Shown here piece after piece: positions 34,318-42,522 of a stretch of 64,000 nucleotides of DNA. The DNA lies in the NCBI RefSeq assembly GCF_002156875.1, contig NZ_NCSY01000003.1, positions 1-64,000 on the forward strand. Direction: 5' to 3'. The stretch is from Bacillus sp. EAC. Lineage in GTDB: Bacteria; Bacillota; Bacilli; Bacillales; Bacillaceae_G. Every line of letters starts with the position of its first letter. Positions within the stretch are counted from its first letter, which is position 1. The notes below the pieces were generated by a model. That model worked only from the letters and a program-made list of their open reading frames with translations. It was not told where the DNA came from and made no database searches. A program made the position numbers and the translations under genes.

Positions 34318-34374
34318 ATGAGAAAACAAACGAATCCAATAGTAATATCATATAAGGGTGTAGCTCTTTATTAG
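34318..34374 (+). CDS. Leader peptide upstream of the ABC exporter
   Basis: An 18-codon frame, MRKQTNPIVISYKGVALY, has a near-consensus AAGGAGG seven bases before its ATG. It ends 61 bases before the ABC exporter gene. An inverted repeat begins inside its last codons (34349) and closes at 34401, so ribosome position on the leader would decide whether the hairpin forms. Leader-controlled antibiotic ABC transporters are known in Bacillus (BmrB-BmrCD, VmlR). The regulatory role is inferred. Confidence 0.6.
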   Translation: MRKQTNPIVISYKGVALY

Positions 34375-34401
34375 AGTATAAACGTTATATTCCCTTATAT
34401 G
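34349..34401 (+). promoter_or_regulatory. Attenuator-like hairpin overlapping the leader peptide
   Basis: CATATAAGGG at 34349-34358 and CCCTTATATG at 34392-34401 are perfect complements. A second small dyad, TGTGTT / AACACA, follows just before the exporter's AAGGGG site. No strong T-run follows, so control of translation or of elongation is possible. Confidence 0.5.
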
Positions 34402-34435
34402 TGTTTAGTTAATTAACACAAAAAAGGGGTAATTT

Positions 34436-36178
34436 ATGAAAATTTCAATTAAAAAATTTTTTTCTTATTATAAACCGTATTTAAGATTGTATCTTACTGT
34501 ATTGGCATGTGCTTTTATCGTCTCTGGGTTAACTTTGGTGTTTCCATTGCTCGTTCGGTATATTACGAAAGTTGTCCTTGAAGGTGACTTGTCAACTGCG
34601 CTAAGTAAAGTGTATTGGCTAGGTGGGATCATGCTAATTCTAGTTGCGATTCAGAATTTAGCGAACTACTTCGTGGACTATAAAGGTCATGAAGTAGGTG
34701 CATGTATGGAAAGTGATATGCGAAGCGAATTGTTCGCCCATATGCAAAAGTTGTCATTTAGCTTTTACGATAAAGAAAAAACAGGTCAGCTCATGTCTCG
34801 AATTACGAATGACTTGCTTTTACTTTCCGAGCTATATCATCACGGTCCAGAGGACTATATCAAATATCTCGTTCGATTTATTGGAGCATTTTTCATATTG
34901 TTTTTTATAAACGCACCATTAACGATAGCTGTTTTTTGTTTTTTACCTTTCCTAGGTGTTTTTGCCTTGTTTTTTAATAAAATTTTGAACAAGGCAATAA
35001 GAAGAAACAAGGAACGGATTGGGGAAGTAAACGCGCAAGTAGAGGATAGCCTATCAGGAATTAGGGAAGTAAAATCGTTTGCTAACGAGTTTGTCGAGAT
35101 TGAACATTTTAATCGTGAAAATAATCGTTTCCTCGAAAGCCGCAAGAAAACATATAAGGCCGAAGCATACTTTTATAATGGTGTTGAAATATTTCTACAA
35201 TTGATTACAATCACGGTTATTATCTTTGGAAGTGCCAGTATAGTCAACAATACGTTAGATTTAGCGGACTTAATAACTTTTTTACTGTATATTAGCTTTA
35301 TGATTGAGCCAATTCAACGACTTACTCATATGAGCACGCAGTTTCAAGAAGGAATCACTGGATTCCAGCGATTCATGGAAATTATGAATCTTAAACATGC
35401 AATCGAAAATAAACCGGATGCCTTAATACTTTCAGATGTACAAGGAGAACTTAAGTTTCAGCATGTTTCCTTCCGTTACGAGGAGCATTTAGAACATGTA
35501 TTGTTTAATGTTTCACTTCATATTCATCCAGGGGAATACATCGCTTTAGTAGGTCCTTCAGGTGCGGGAAAAACAACATTATGCTCACTCATCCCTCGCT
35601 TTTATGATGTGATAGATGGAAACTTATTACTAGACGGAATCAACGTTTGTGATATCGATTTGGAGTCATTAAGAAAAAATATAGGTTTTGTACAGCAAGA
35701 TGTTTACCTATTTTCAGGTACAGTGCTCGAAAATATCCGTTACGGTAAGCCATCAGCTAATGAAGAAGAAATTATCACTGCAGCAAAGAATGCCAATGCA
35801 CATGAATTTATTATGAGTTTGCCAAATGGATACCATTCCGAGATTGGTCAACGTGGTGTCAAACTCTCTGGTGGTCAAAAACAGCGACTTAGTATCGCGC
35901 GCGTGTTCCTAAAAAATCCACCAGTTCTCATATTAGATGAGGCAACAAGCGCCCTAGATAATGAGAGCGAAAGCATTGTAAAGGATTCACTCGAAACTTT
36001 AGCTAAAGGCAGAACAACGATCGTGATAGCACATCGCCTTTCAACTATTCGCAATGCCGAACGGATTATCGTTTTAACAGAAAAAGGTATTGTAGAGCAA
36101 GGAACACACGATCAATTACTTTCAAGTGGAGGAGTTTATGGTCAACTCTATTCAAAACAATTTGAATTACAATTATAA
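34436..36178 (+). CDS. ABC half-exporter (multidrug type, LmrA/MsbA-like)
   Basis: The 580-residue protein joins an N-terminal six-helix membrane domain (about residues 15-300) to a C-terminal ATPase domain. The latter has Walker A GPSGAGKTT, Q-loop FVQQDVYLF, signature LSGGQKQRLS, Walker B VLILDEATSALD and the switch histidine IVIAHRLST. It works as a homodimer or with an unlinked partner to export lipophilic compounds. A leader peptide and hairpin precede it, pointing to translation-coupled, perhaps antibiotic-induced, expression. The AAAAGGGG site precedes the ATG. Confidence 0.92.
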   Translation: MKISIKKFFSYYKPYLRLYLTVLACAFIVSGLTLVFPLLVRYITKVVLEGDLSTALSKVYWLGGIMLILVAIQNLANYFVDYKGHEVGACMESDMRSELFAHMQKLSFSFYDKEKTGQLMSRITNDLLLLSELYHHGPEDYIKYLVRFIGAFFILFFINAPLTIAVFCFLPFLGVFALFFNKILNKAIRRNKERIGEVNAQVEDSLSGIREVKSFANEFVEIEHFNRENNRFLESRKKTYKAEAYFYNGVEIFLQLITITVIIFGSASIVNNTLDLADLITFLLYISFMIEPIQRLTHMSTQFQEGITGFQRFMEIMNLKHAIENKPDALILSDVQGELKFQHVSFRYEEHLEHVLFNVSLHIHPGEYIALVGPSGAGKTTLCSLIPRFYDVIDGNLLLDGINVCDIDLESLRKNIGFVQQDVYLFSGTVLENIRYGKPSANEEEIITAAKNANAHEFIMSLPNGYHSEIGQRGVKLSGGQKQRLSIARVFLKNPPVLILDEATSALDNESESIVKDSLETLAKGRTTIVIAHRLSTIRNAERIIVLTEKGIVEQGTHDQLLSSGGVYGQLYSKQFELQL

Positions 36179-36191
36179 TTTTTAAATAAAA

Positions 36192-36228
36192 TTCGGCTCT
36201 CCCTTTTTTAAAGGAGTGGCCGATTTTT
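36192..36228 (+). terminator. Intrinsic terminator of the ABC exporter gene
   Basis: TTCGGCTCTCC-like and GGAGTGGCCGA arms pair with mismatches around a T/A loop and are followed by seven T. Confidence 0.7.
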
Positions 36229-36363
36229 TTATTGGACCTCAATAAAAAGAATAAAAGAAAATTAACTTTCAATTAAAAATTTTTAATTTTCAATATTTTT
36301 ATTTTTTGTTTTTGTATACTGTACCTACTAATCTTTAAATTTAATATTACGGAGGACATTAAC

Positions 36364-36663
36364 TTGCCAAACAAATTAGATGAATTAAACGAAAGAAATA
36401 CATTAAACCATAAAGACGTTGTAAAATACGTTAAACATGTATTCGATGAGCTAGACATGAAAGCGAAAAAGTTTCGTGATGAATGTGCAATTAATGCAGC
36501 AGCTCATGTTAAACCTGATTTAGAAAAAGAAAAAGAGTTTTATAATAATATTCATAATATAAAAAAGTTACTTATTGAAGTATTAGAACGCACAACTGAG
36601 GATTTTGAACATGTTGGGGATAAAAACTGGATTAAAAACTTTAAGGATGGCGTTGATCAATAA
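36364..36663 (+). CDS. Hypothetical charged helical protein
   Basis: The 99-residue protein is highly charged and all-helical (KDVVKYVKHVFDELDMKAKK, NIKKLLIEVLERTTEDFEHV). It starts at TTG, nine bases after GGAGG. No signal peptide or membrane helix is visible and I recognise no family. A clear terminator follows, so it is a monocistronic gene. Confidence 0.6.
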   Translation: MPNKLDELNERNTLNHKDVVKYVKHVFDELDMKAKKFRDECAINAAAHVKPDLEKEKEFYNNIHNIKKLLIEVLERTTEDFEHVGDKNWIKNFKDGVDQ

Positions 36664-36681
36664 TTAAATAAATCAATACAA

Positions 36682-36707
36682 AGAGCGGTTTCTAAACCGT
36701 TCTTTTT
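36682..36707 (+). terminator. Intrinsic terminator
   Basis: AGAGCGGTTT pairs with AAACCGTTCT around two bases, with one wobble pair, then seven T. Confidence 0.85.
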
Positions 36708-36822
36708 TTATGAAATGCTCAGTTAAAGTGAAATCTTGAACATTAAAATAAATAATTACACAAAACTAAAACGACCTCAACTTATTCATTTTAACTTACA
36801 AGTGAAGGTCGTGCCGATTATA

Positions 36823-37455
36823 CTAGATTCTTTTATTCGTTAAACTAATTGTTGTTGTTTCATTATCTTTTAATCTTAGTATCTTATTTTGATATTTCGC
36901 CTCAAAATTTTGTAGCCTTTCTTCAATACTTTCCTCACTTCCATCAGAAAATAAGTCATTTCGATCGTAATGCGGGAAGATATTTCTATTTATTAATTGC
37001 AGTGCTGTATAATCCGTCATATTAACTGTGTTGATATCTGAGGTAAAAAGATGAGCAAGTTGAATGTTATCGCCTAAAATCATTGAACCTGCACTTACAC
37101 CTACAATTAAAACTTCTTCTCTTGTCATCTCTTTTAAAATTTCATTTGCACCACTTTTTCTTACGTGATGAAGAAGATAAAAAGGATTTCCACCAGCAAT
37201 ATATACTACATCATATTGTTTTAATCGTGTTGGTTCTTCAAACTCAATATCCATGAATTCCACTTGTTTAAATCCCATTTCCTGAAAATCATTTTTCGCT
37301 TTTTGAATATATTTATTCTTATTTTTTTGTTGCACTGAAGCTGTAGTGATAATCGTTACTTTCATGCCAGTTCTGTTTTCAGGAAGTAACTTTATAAATT
37401 GATTTTTTATTTCTTCAGTTAGAAAACCGCATGAAGTTAGAAATAATTTAGCCAT
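36823..37455 (-). CDS. Peptidase E-like protein (family S51, type 1 glutamine amidotransferase fold)
   Basis: The 210-residue protein starts AKLFLTSCGFLTEEI and has IAGGNPFYLLHHVR and the nucleophile turn GVSAGSMILG, with a histidine in NIFPHYDRND. These match dipeptidase E (Asp-X dipeptidase) and related S51 hydrolases. Cytosolic. AGGGGAAACG precedes the ATG. Exact specificity is uncertain; cyanophycinase-like relatives exist. Confidence 0.82.
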   Translation of the reverse strand: MAKLFLTSCGFLTEEIKNQFIKLLPENRTGMKVTIITTASVQQKNKNKYIQKAKNDFQEMGFKQVEFMDIEFEEPTRLKQYDVVYIAGGNPFYLLHHVRKSGANEILKEMTREEVLIVGVSAGSMILGDNIQLAHLFTSDINTVNMTDYTALQLINRNIFPHYDRNDLFSDGSEESIEERLQNFEAKYQNKILRLKDNETTTISLTNKRI

Positions 37456-37690
37456 TCGTTTCCCCTACCCCAACAAACATTTCAATTTTATTTGGTCAAT
37501 TAAACATGCGAATTAGTTAATCTACTTTCTTATAGTAAATCAAACTGGTCCGCTAAAATATATCTTTCTATTCGCCAATGTGACATAAATTCCCTGCATG
37601 GATTTAAAAAGAAACCATCTCGCGAATTTTTCAACTTAGAACAACACTATTTTAAAAGATCTTTTAGAAATGAGACTTAAATAAAAAAAA

Positions 37691-37710
37691 GATACAACAA
37701 AAGTTGTATC
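37691..37710 (-). terminator. Intrinsic terminator of yozE
   Basis: GATACAAC and GTTGTATC pair around four bases and abut the yozE stop codon; eight T follow on the minus strand. Confidence 0.85.
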
Positions 37711-37929
37711 TTACACATCTTCTTCATACAAATTCCATGCTTTATCGAATATGCTCATTGGCATATGGAATGTTCCATCCAATTCTAAATATGAACTTAT
37801 CTCATCATATTCTTCTGATTGTTTCGGAAAAGAGTGATCATTAAAAAGATGATCTGCAAATAATCCAATATCAGTTGGCACTTTATAGTTTCGATGTTTC
37901 ATCATATAGTGGTAAAATGACTTTTTCAT
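37711..37929 (-). CDS. yozE: YozE family protein
   Basis: The 72-residue protein reads MKKSFYHYMMKHRNYKVPTD, then FADHLFNDHSFPKQSEEYDE and ISSYLELDGTFHMPMSIFDK, the conserved sterile-alpha-motif-like YozE pattern of Bacilli. Function unknown. Its position next to yokU and kamA matches the Bacillus order. GAGGGAG precedes the ATG. Confidence 0.88.
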   Translation of the reverse strand: MKKSFYHYMMKHRNYKVPTDIGLFADHLFNDHSFPKQSEEYDEISSYLELDGTFHMPMSIFDKAWNLYEEDV

Positions 37930-37984
37930 GATACTCCCTCTACCTTACAATAAATTTATTTCATTAGTTATTAACTTAAAAATA

Positions 37985-38284
37985 CTAGTTAAATGATGAG
38001 AAGTCAAAATAATTTCTCTTTAATAATCTTGGTTGCTTCATTAATTCTTCGAATGAAACAGAGACTGGAAGCAATTCAGTCGAAATCAGAAATAATTGAT
38101 CTTCAATGGTTTTCACTAAATCTTCACGTTGATACGAAAATTTACAATGGTCACAATAATATGACGGCACATTTGTTATTGTAATTGCACGTGAGCCATC
38201 TGGTAATTCCCAATGTACTACAGCTTTTGTTTCTTGTAAATTAAGTTCCTCACACCAATCACATTTTAATGAATTATTCGTCAT
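37985..38284 (-). CDS. yokU: YokU family protein with YgiT-type zinc finger
   Basis: The protein of about 99 residues carries two CxxC pairs: CDWC near the N-terminus and CDHC (PSYYCDHCKFSYQ) after a WELPDGSRAITI strand, typical of a YgiT-type zinc ribbon. It overlaps the 3' end of kamA by 11 bases, so the two are co-transcribed and probably coupled. I chose the ATG at 38284; an ATG at 38299 is possible. Role unknown. Confidence 0.82.
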   Translation of the reverse strand: MTNNSLKCDWCEELNLQETKAVVHWELPDGSRAITITNVPSYYCDHCKFSYQREDLVKTIEDQLFLISTELLPVSVSFEELMKQPRLLKRNYFDFSSFN

Positions 38285-39683
38285 TCTTCTCACTTCCATC
38301 CATTTTTTGAATTTGAGCTTTGTATTTTTTCTCTTTTAATTCATCCCTTTTTTCTCGTTTATTCTTTAATGAGATATGAGTTGGGTCCTCTTGATATTGC
38401 TCTCTTTTCTTCATTCGTTCTAAATCAGAAGGAATTAGGCTTTGAATTTTATCAGTCATTATACTAGCAATTCCAACTTTTGCAGCTTTCTCTAGATAGT
38501 CAGGATAAACAAGAGAAAAATAATCTTCCGCTGTATCTTCAGTATACGCTTCAGGTTCTGGATAAGAAGTAATAACGCCTTCAAAATTTCTTAAAACGGT
38601 TTTTTTACTACTTTGAGACACAATGTAGTTTGGCTGAAGTGAGATTTTACCTCCTCCACCTGGTGCATCAACAACAAAAGTAGGAACTGCATAACCAGAC
38701 GTATGCCCTCTTAATCCTTCAATAATTTCTAACCCTTTTGCAACTGGTGCTCTAAAATGCCCGATGCCTTCAGATAAATCACATTGATAAATATAATAAG
38801 GTCTTACTCTTATTTTGACTAAATCATGAACAAGCTTCTTCATGATCGGAACACTATCGTTTATTCCAGTTAAAATAACAGATTGATTACCTACAGGAAC
38901 ACCCGCATTTACTAACATTTCACATGCTTTTTTAGCTTCTTCAGTAATCTCAATACTTGTATTAAAGTGAGTATTTAACCAAACAGGATGATATTTTTTT
39001 AGAATTTCACATAAATTATCGGTAATTCTTTGTGGGAATACGACAGGAGCTCTCGTGCCAATTCTTATAATTTCAACATGATCAATTGCTCTTAAATTTT
39101 TTAAAATATATTCTAAAATATTATCATTTATCAATAATCCGTCTCCGCCTGAAATTAACACATCTCTAACTTCCTCATTTTGACGAATATATGAAATCGC
39201 ATCATCTAATTGTTTTTTGGGAACTCCCATTCCAATTTGACCTGAGAAGCGACGTCTTGTACAGTAGCGACAATACATTGAACATTGATTTGTTACTAAA
39301 AACAGTACACGATCTGGATAGCGATGAGTTAACCCAGATACAGGACTATCATCATCTTCGCCTAATGGATCTTCAGCATCGTATTTTGTTTTATTTAATT
39401 CTTTACTTATTGGTACAGATTGCATGCGAATTGGGCATCGGGGGTCTGTAGGATGCATTAAGGAAGCGTAATAAGGTGTTATATTTAATGGAATTGTTTT
39501 AGTAGAAATTTTTACTCCTTCTTCTTCATCCTTTGTTAATTCAATTACTTGTTTTAAATCGTCTAATGTTCTAACTGTATTTGTTAATTGCCATAACCAA
39601 TCATTCCATTGCTCATCTGTTACATCTTTCCATAAGGGGATATCTTTCCAATGCCTTTGTGGTTTATAAAGCTGATTTTTCAT
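38274..39683 (-). CDS. kamA: L-lysine 2,3-aminomutase
   Basis: The 469-residue radical SAM enzyme has the cluster motif CSMYCRYC with cysteines 134, 138 and 141, the SAM-binding ISGGDGLL, and the PLP lysine in PGGGGKISL near residue 343. It converts L-lysine to L-beta-lysine using an iron-sulphur cluster, SAM and PLP. A proline-free charged C-terminal tail extends past the core, as in Bacillus YodO. GGAGG precedes the ATG. First gene of the kamA-yokU-yozE group. Confidence 0.95.
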   Translation of the reverse strand: MKNQLYKPQRHWKDIPLWKDVTDEQWNDWLWQLTNTVRTLDDLKQVIELTKDEEEGVKISTKTIPLNITPYYASLMHPTDPRCPIRMQSVPISKELNKTKYDAEDPLGEDDDSPVSGLTHRYPDRVLFLVTNQCSMYCRYCTRRRFSGQIGMGVPKKQLDDAISYIRQNEEVRDVLISGGDGLLINDNILEYILKNLRAIDHVEIIRIGTRAPVVFPQRITDNLCEILKKYHPVWLNTHFNTSIEITEEAKKACEMLVNAGVPVGNQSVILTGINDSVPIMKKLVHDLVKIRVRPYYIYQCDLSEGIGHFRAPVAKGLEIIEGLRGHTSGYAVPTFVVDAPGGGGKISLQPNYIVSQSSKKTVLRNFEGVITSYPEPEAYTEDTAEDYFSLVYPDYLEKAAKVGIASIMTDKIQSLIPSDLERMKKREQYQEDPTHISLKNKREKRDELKEKKYKAQIQKMDGSEKNDE

Positions 39684-39792
39684 TCATGGTCCTCCTTATT
39701 CAATCGGACTGCCAAAGTGTACATTTAAATAGTTTTCTAGTTATATACCTACTACTTTATATGCATTTAGCAAATAGAAGGTGAAAATGCAA

Positions 39793-39858
39793 AAAAAAAT
39801 AAAAGGCTTATCTCAATTAAGCACAATGAAACCGACTAACGGTTTGTTAGTCGGTTTC
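39793..39858 (-). terminator. Hairpin pair ending the yjcZ-like gene
   Basis: A 13-base perfect stem (GAAACCGACTAAC, 39828-39840, with its complement at 39846-39858) is followed on the minus strand by a second small stem GCTTA / TAAGC and a long T-run down to 39790. The second hairpin is the classical terminator. Confidence 0.75.
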
Positions 39859-39880
39859 TGTGGCTGACGCTCAATGTTTT

Positions 39881-40015
39881 TTAAACTCTTACAAAAGTAG
39901 CACCGATAATAATTAAAAGAATAAATAATACAACGATTAACGCAAATCCACCGCCGCATCCACCGCATCCCCAGCCACCATAGCCTCCGCCATAATAAGG
40001 TGAGTAACCTTTCAT
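39881..40015 (-). CDS. YjcZ-family sporulation peptide
   Basis: A 44-residue peptide begins [20 protein letters not shown], then [20 protein letters not shown] and FVRV. The Gly/Tyr/Cys-rich head plus one membrane helix is the YjcZ/YhzK-type sporulation peptide pattern. It is too small to be found by length alone, but it has GGAGG nine bases before its ATG and a terminator. Probably in spore or mother-cell membranes. Confidence 0.88.
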   Translation of the reverse strand: MKGYSPYYGGGYGGWGCGGCGGGFALIVVLFILLIIIGATFVRV

Positions 40016-40200
40016 GAGTGTTGCCTCCTTCACATAGGTAATATGTTATTACACTATTTAAGTTATGAAATGATTAAACTATATGTGAATAGGCTCAAGC
40101 CTAATTTTAGGTTTATTAATTAGATATGTGTTCTGCTTATTAAAAATGTAGTGAGTCATCAATCATTAATTTTTTTGCAATCAACTAACAAAAAAAAAAA

Positions 40201-40219
40201 AGACCCCAAAAGGAGTCTA
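40201..40219 (-). terminator. Intrinsic terminator
   Basis: In minus-strand reading AGACTCC pairs with GGGGTCT around four bases and is followed by eleven T. It would end adenine deaminase transcripts that cross the MITE-like element. Confidence 0.8.
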
Positions 40220-40242
40220 TACGTATAATTTGTATATATGAT

Positions 40243-40474
40243 GTCTTCTTTGTAAACATAGTTCTAATTAGGATGGGTATTTGTCGATTCCCACTACAGG
40301 ATGCTCCCTTTCCGTGGCTCGGGCGCTGAGCCTCCTCGTCGCAAATGCGCCTGCTGGTGTGATCTGTACTGCTACTCCCACAGGAGTCTCGCACCTTTCG
40401 ATTCAATCATTTTCTATATTTATTGAATTCATTAAAGAAACCTTTTTAAAAGCAACAATCTTTTAAAAAAGAGC
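40243..40474 (+). mobile_element. MITE-like element, copy A
   Basis: About 232 bases with imperfect inverted ends: GTCTTCTTTGTAAACATAGTT on the left and, read in reverse, GCTCTTTTTTAAAAGATTGTT on the right. The core is G+C-rich (GGATGCTCCCTTTCCGTGG, GCTGAGCCTCCTCG, CTACTCCCACAGGAGTCTCG). It codes for nothing. It lies three bases from the adenine deaminase stop. Related copies are at 50219, 57103 and 59322. Confidence 0.75.
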
Positions 40475-40476
40475 AT

Positions 40477-42204
40477 TTATTTTTCATCTATGAACACGGG
40501 AATAAATTGAAATGAGCATACATTAAATAAACCCTTAGTTGTGATTTTAATACTAGGGATAACTGGAAGCGCAAGAAATGATAATGTTAAAAATGCATTG
40601 AACGAGTTGTCAGGTCTAATTTTTAAGAGTTCCTTCTCTACTAGTTTCAGACTTGCTTCTACTTCTTCAGAAAATTGATTACTTATTAACCCCCCAATTG
40701 GAAGTGACAGCTTAGTAAGCACTTTCCCATTCGAAACGACTACAATACCACCATTCATTTCTTCGATTGTTTTAATGGCAAGCATCATATCTTCATCATT
40801 CATTCCAGCAACAATTAATTGATGTGAATCGTGGGCAATCGTTGTTGCAATCGCACCCTCTTTTAAATTTAATCCTTTTACAATCGCTAATCCCAATTCT
40901 TTTTCTGCGTGATATCGATCAATTACTGCAATTTTACATAAATTTTCTTTTTCATCTGCAAAAAACTGATTATCGATTAATTGTATTTTTTCAACGATAT
41001 GGTTCGTTACAATACTTTTCGGTTTTATCTCGATAATATTTGCAAAAGACTGCCCATCCGATTTTAATATTAGATCTTCCTGTTTAAGTTCACCAAGGCT
41101 AATTGAAGTTGTAATCAGTTTAGTTTGTTCTCGTTTAATTGATAATTCGTTAAGTTTTTTTCCTTGAACAACAAAATCATTTTTACACCACACGTCTGTT
41201 ATTTCTACTTTTTCCAAGTCATTTATGAATACAAAATTCGCTTCATAACCTGGTGCGATTGCACCTTTTTGTTTTAATCCATAACATTGTGCTGGATTTA
41301 AAGTTGCCATCGAATAAGCAGTTAACGGAGATACCCCAAAAGCAATTGTTTCACGAATGCAGTAATCAATAGATCCTTCACTAATTAAGTCATCTAAATG
41401 TTTATCATCCGTGCAGTACATCAATCTATGTGCATTACCTTCATTTACAGCGGGTAACAAGTCCTTTAAATTTCTTGCTGCAGAACCCTCTCTTAAAGCT
41501 ACATACATCCCTGCTCTAAGTCGATCAATAACTTCTTCCACGTTTGTACACTCATGATCCGTTAAAATTCCTGCATATGAATAGGCGTTGATTTCATTTT
41601 TAGATAATCCAGCTAAATGACCATCGATTGGCTTTTGAAATTTATGTGCTAATTCGATTTTATCGATCATTTGCTTTTCCATATTCATAACAGCTGGATA
41701 GTCCATTACTTCTGCTAAACCGAGCACTCTAGGATGACTTATAAAAGGCTCTAAATGCTCTGCATATAAAACAGCTCCGCCACGTTCAAGTGATGTTGCA
41801 GGAACACATGAAGGAAGCATTACTCTAACATCTAAAGGTATTTCATTAGATGCATCTAGCATAAATTGAATTCCTTCTACGCCCAATACATTGGCGATTT
41901 CATGTGGATCAGTGATAACAGTCGTTACACCATGTGGGAGTATTGTTCTAGCGTATTCACTTGGAGTTACCATTGACGATTCAATATGAACATGTGAGTC
42001 GATAAATCCTGGTGAAATATACTTACCTTGTGCATCTATGACATGATTTGCCTCATAGTCACCGATTCCAACAATCATTCCATTTGTTATCGCAATAGAA
42101 TCTTCTATAATTTCTTTCGTAAATACATTTAGTATTTTCCCATTTTTAATAAGGAAATCTGCCTTTTCAGCTTTAGTAGATGCTTTCATTTCGTGTAAGT
42201 TCAT
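40477..42204 (-). CDS. ade: Adenine deaminase
   Basis: The 575-residue amidohydrolase has the metal motif GFIDSHVHIESSM, TTVITDPHEIANVLG, and DGHLAGL / CTDDKHLDDL further on, the standard Ade order, plus a C-terminal domain with IAHDSHQLIVAG. It converts adenine to hypoxanthine in purine salvage. AGGAGG precedes the ATG, and the leader carries a purine riboswitch, so purine supply controls expression. Length normal. Confidence 0.95.
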   Translation of the reverse strand: MNLHEMKASTKAEKADFLIKNGKILNVFTKEIIEDSIAITNGMIVGIGDYEANHVIDAQGKYISPGFIDSHVHIESSMVTPSEYARTILPHGVTTVITDPHEIANVLGVEGIQFMLDASNEIPLDVRVMLPSCVPATSLERGGAVLYAEHLEPFISHPRVLGLAEVMDYPAVMNMEKQMIDKIELAHKFQKPIDGHLAGLSKNEINAYSYAGILTDHECTNVEEVIDRLRAGMYVALREGSAARNLKDLLPAVNEGNAHRLMYCTDDKHLDDLISEGSIDYCIRETIAFGVSPLTAYSMATLNPAQCYGLKQKGAIAPGYEANFVFINDLEKVEITDVWCKNDFVVQGKKLNELSIKREQTKLITTSISLGELKQEDLILKSDGQSFANIIEIKPKSIVTNHIVEKIQLIDNQFFADEKENLCKIAVIDRYHAEKELGLAIVKGLNLKEGAIATTIAHDSHQLIVAGMNDEDMMLAIKTIEEMNGGIVVVSNGKVLTKLSLPIGGLISNQFSEEVEASLKLVEKELLKIRPDNSFNAFLTLSFLALPVIPSIKITTKGLFNVCSFQFIPVFIDEK

Positions 42205-42205
42205 T

Positions 42206-42315
42206 TTTACTCCTCCTAATAATAGGAGAGATGATGTTTTGTCATATCTCTCGTAGTCAAACTATACGGCAGTTTGGTAGAAACTCTTGGACCGCTATTT
42301 CCAAAATTATACGAG
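42206..42315 (-). promoter_or_regulatory. Purine riboswitch (guanine class) and expression platform
   Basis: On the minus strand 42315-42250 reads CTCGTATAAT, a first stem-loop, the invariant junction GAGTTTCTACCA, a second loop CGTATA and the closing TGACTACGAG. This is the purine aptamer. The specificity base in GACTAC is C, which pairs with guanine or hypoxanthine. Downstream, CTCCTA / TAGGAG (42211-42226) can bury the AGGAGG site of ade, and GAGAGAT / ATCTCTC offers the competing pairing. A translational OFF switch is inferred. Confidence 0.88.
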
Positions 42316-42522
42316 CTATTAAGAAACACTTTTCAATAAAAGTGTAAGAACTTAATTTGCTTATATTTAATTGTCTTAAAAATCTATATTAAAAGTATTC
42401 TATTAAATTATGACTATAAAAATCAATTATTATTTTAGAAAACTTAAAAAATAAAATAATTCATAATTTTCTTTTTAGTGAATAGGATTTCTATTGGAAA
42501 GGTCTATTTAGGAGGTAATCGT

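Larger units (their letters stand above)
40016..40476. other. Intergenic region holding a MITE-like element
   Basis: The region contains a minus-strand terminator (40201-40219) and MITE-like copy A (40243-40474). No gene is visible. Confidence 0.6.

Noticed and set aside
39828-39858. Another cassette repeat: ACTAAC and GTTAGT arms
   Set aside because: The spacer is five bases (GGTTT), the outer flank differs (CCG / CGG, no ATAAG), and it lies within a terminator region after the YjcZ-like gene. Probably coincidence.
40281-40466. Plus- and minus-strand frames inside MITE-like copy A
   Set aside because: They have no ribosome site or family match, and related copies do not keep them open.
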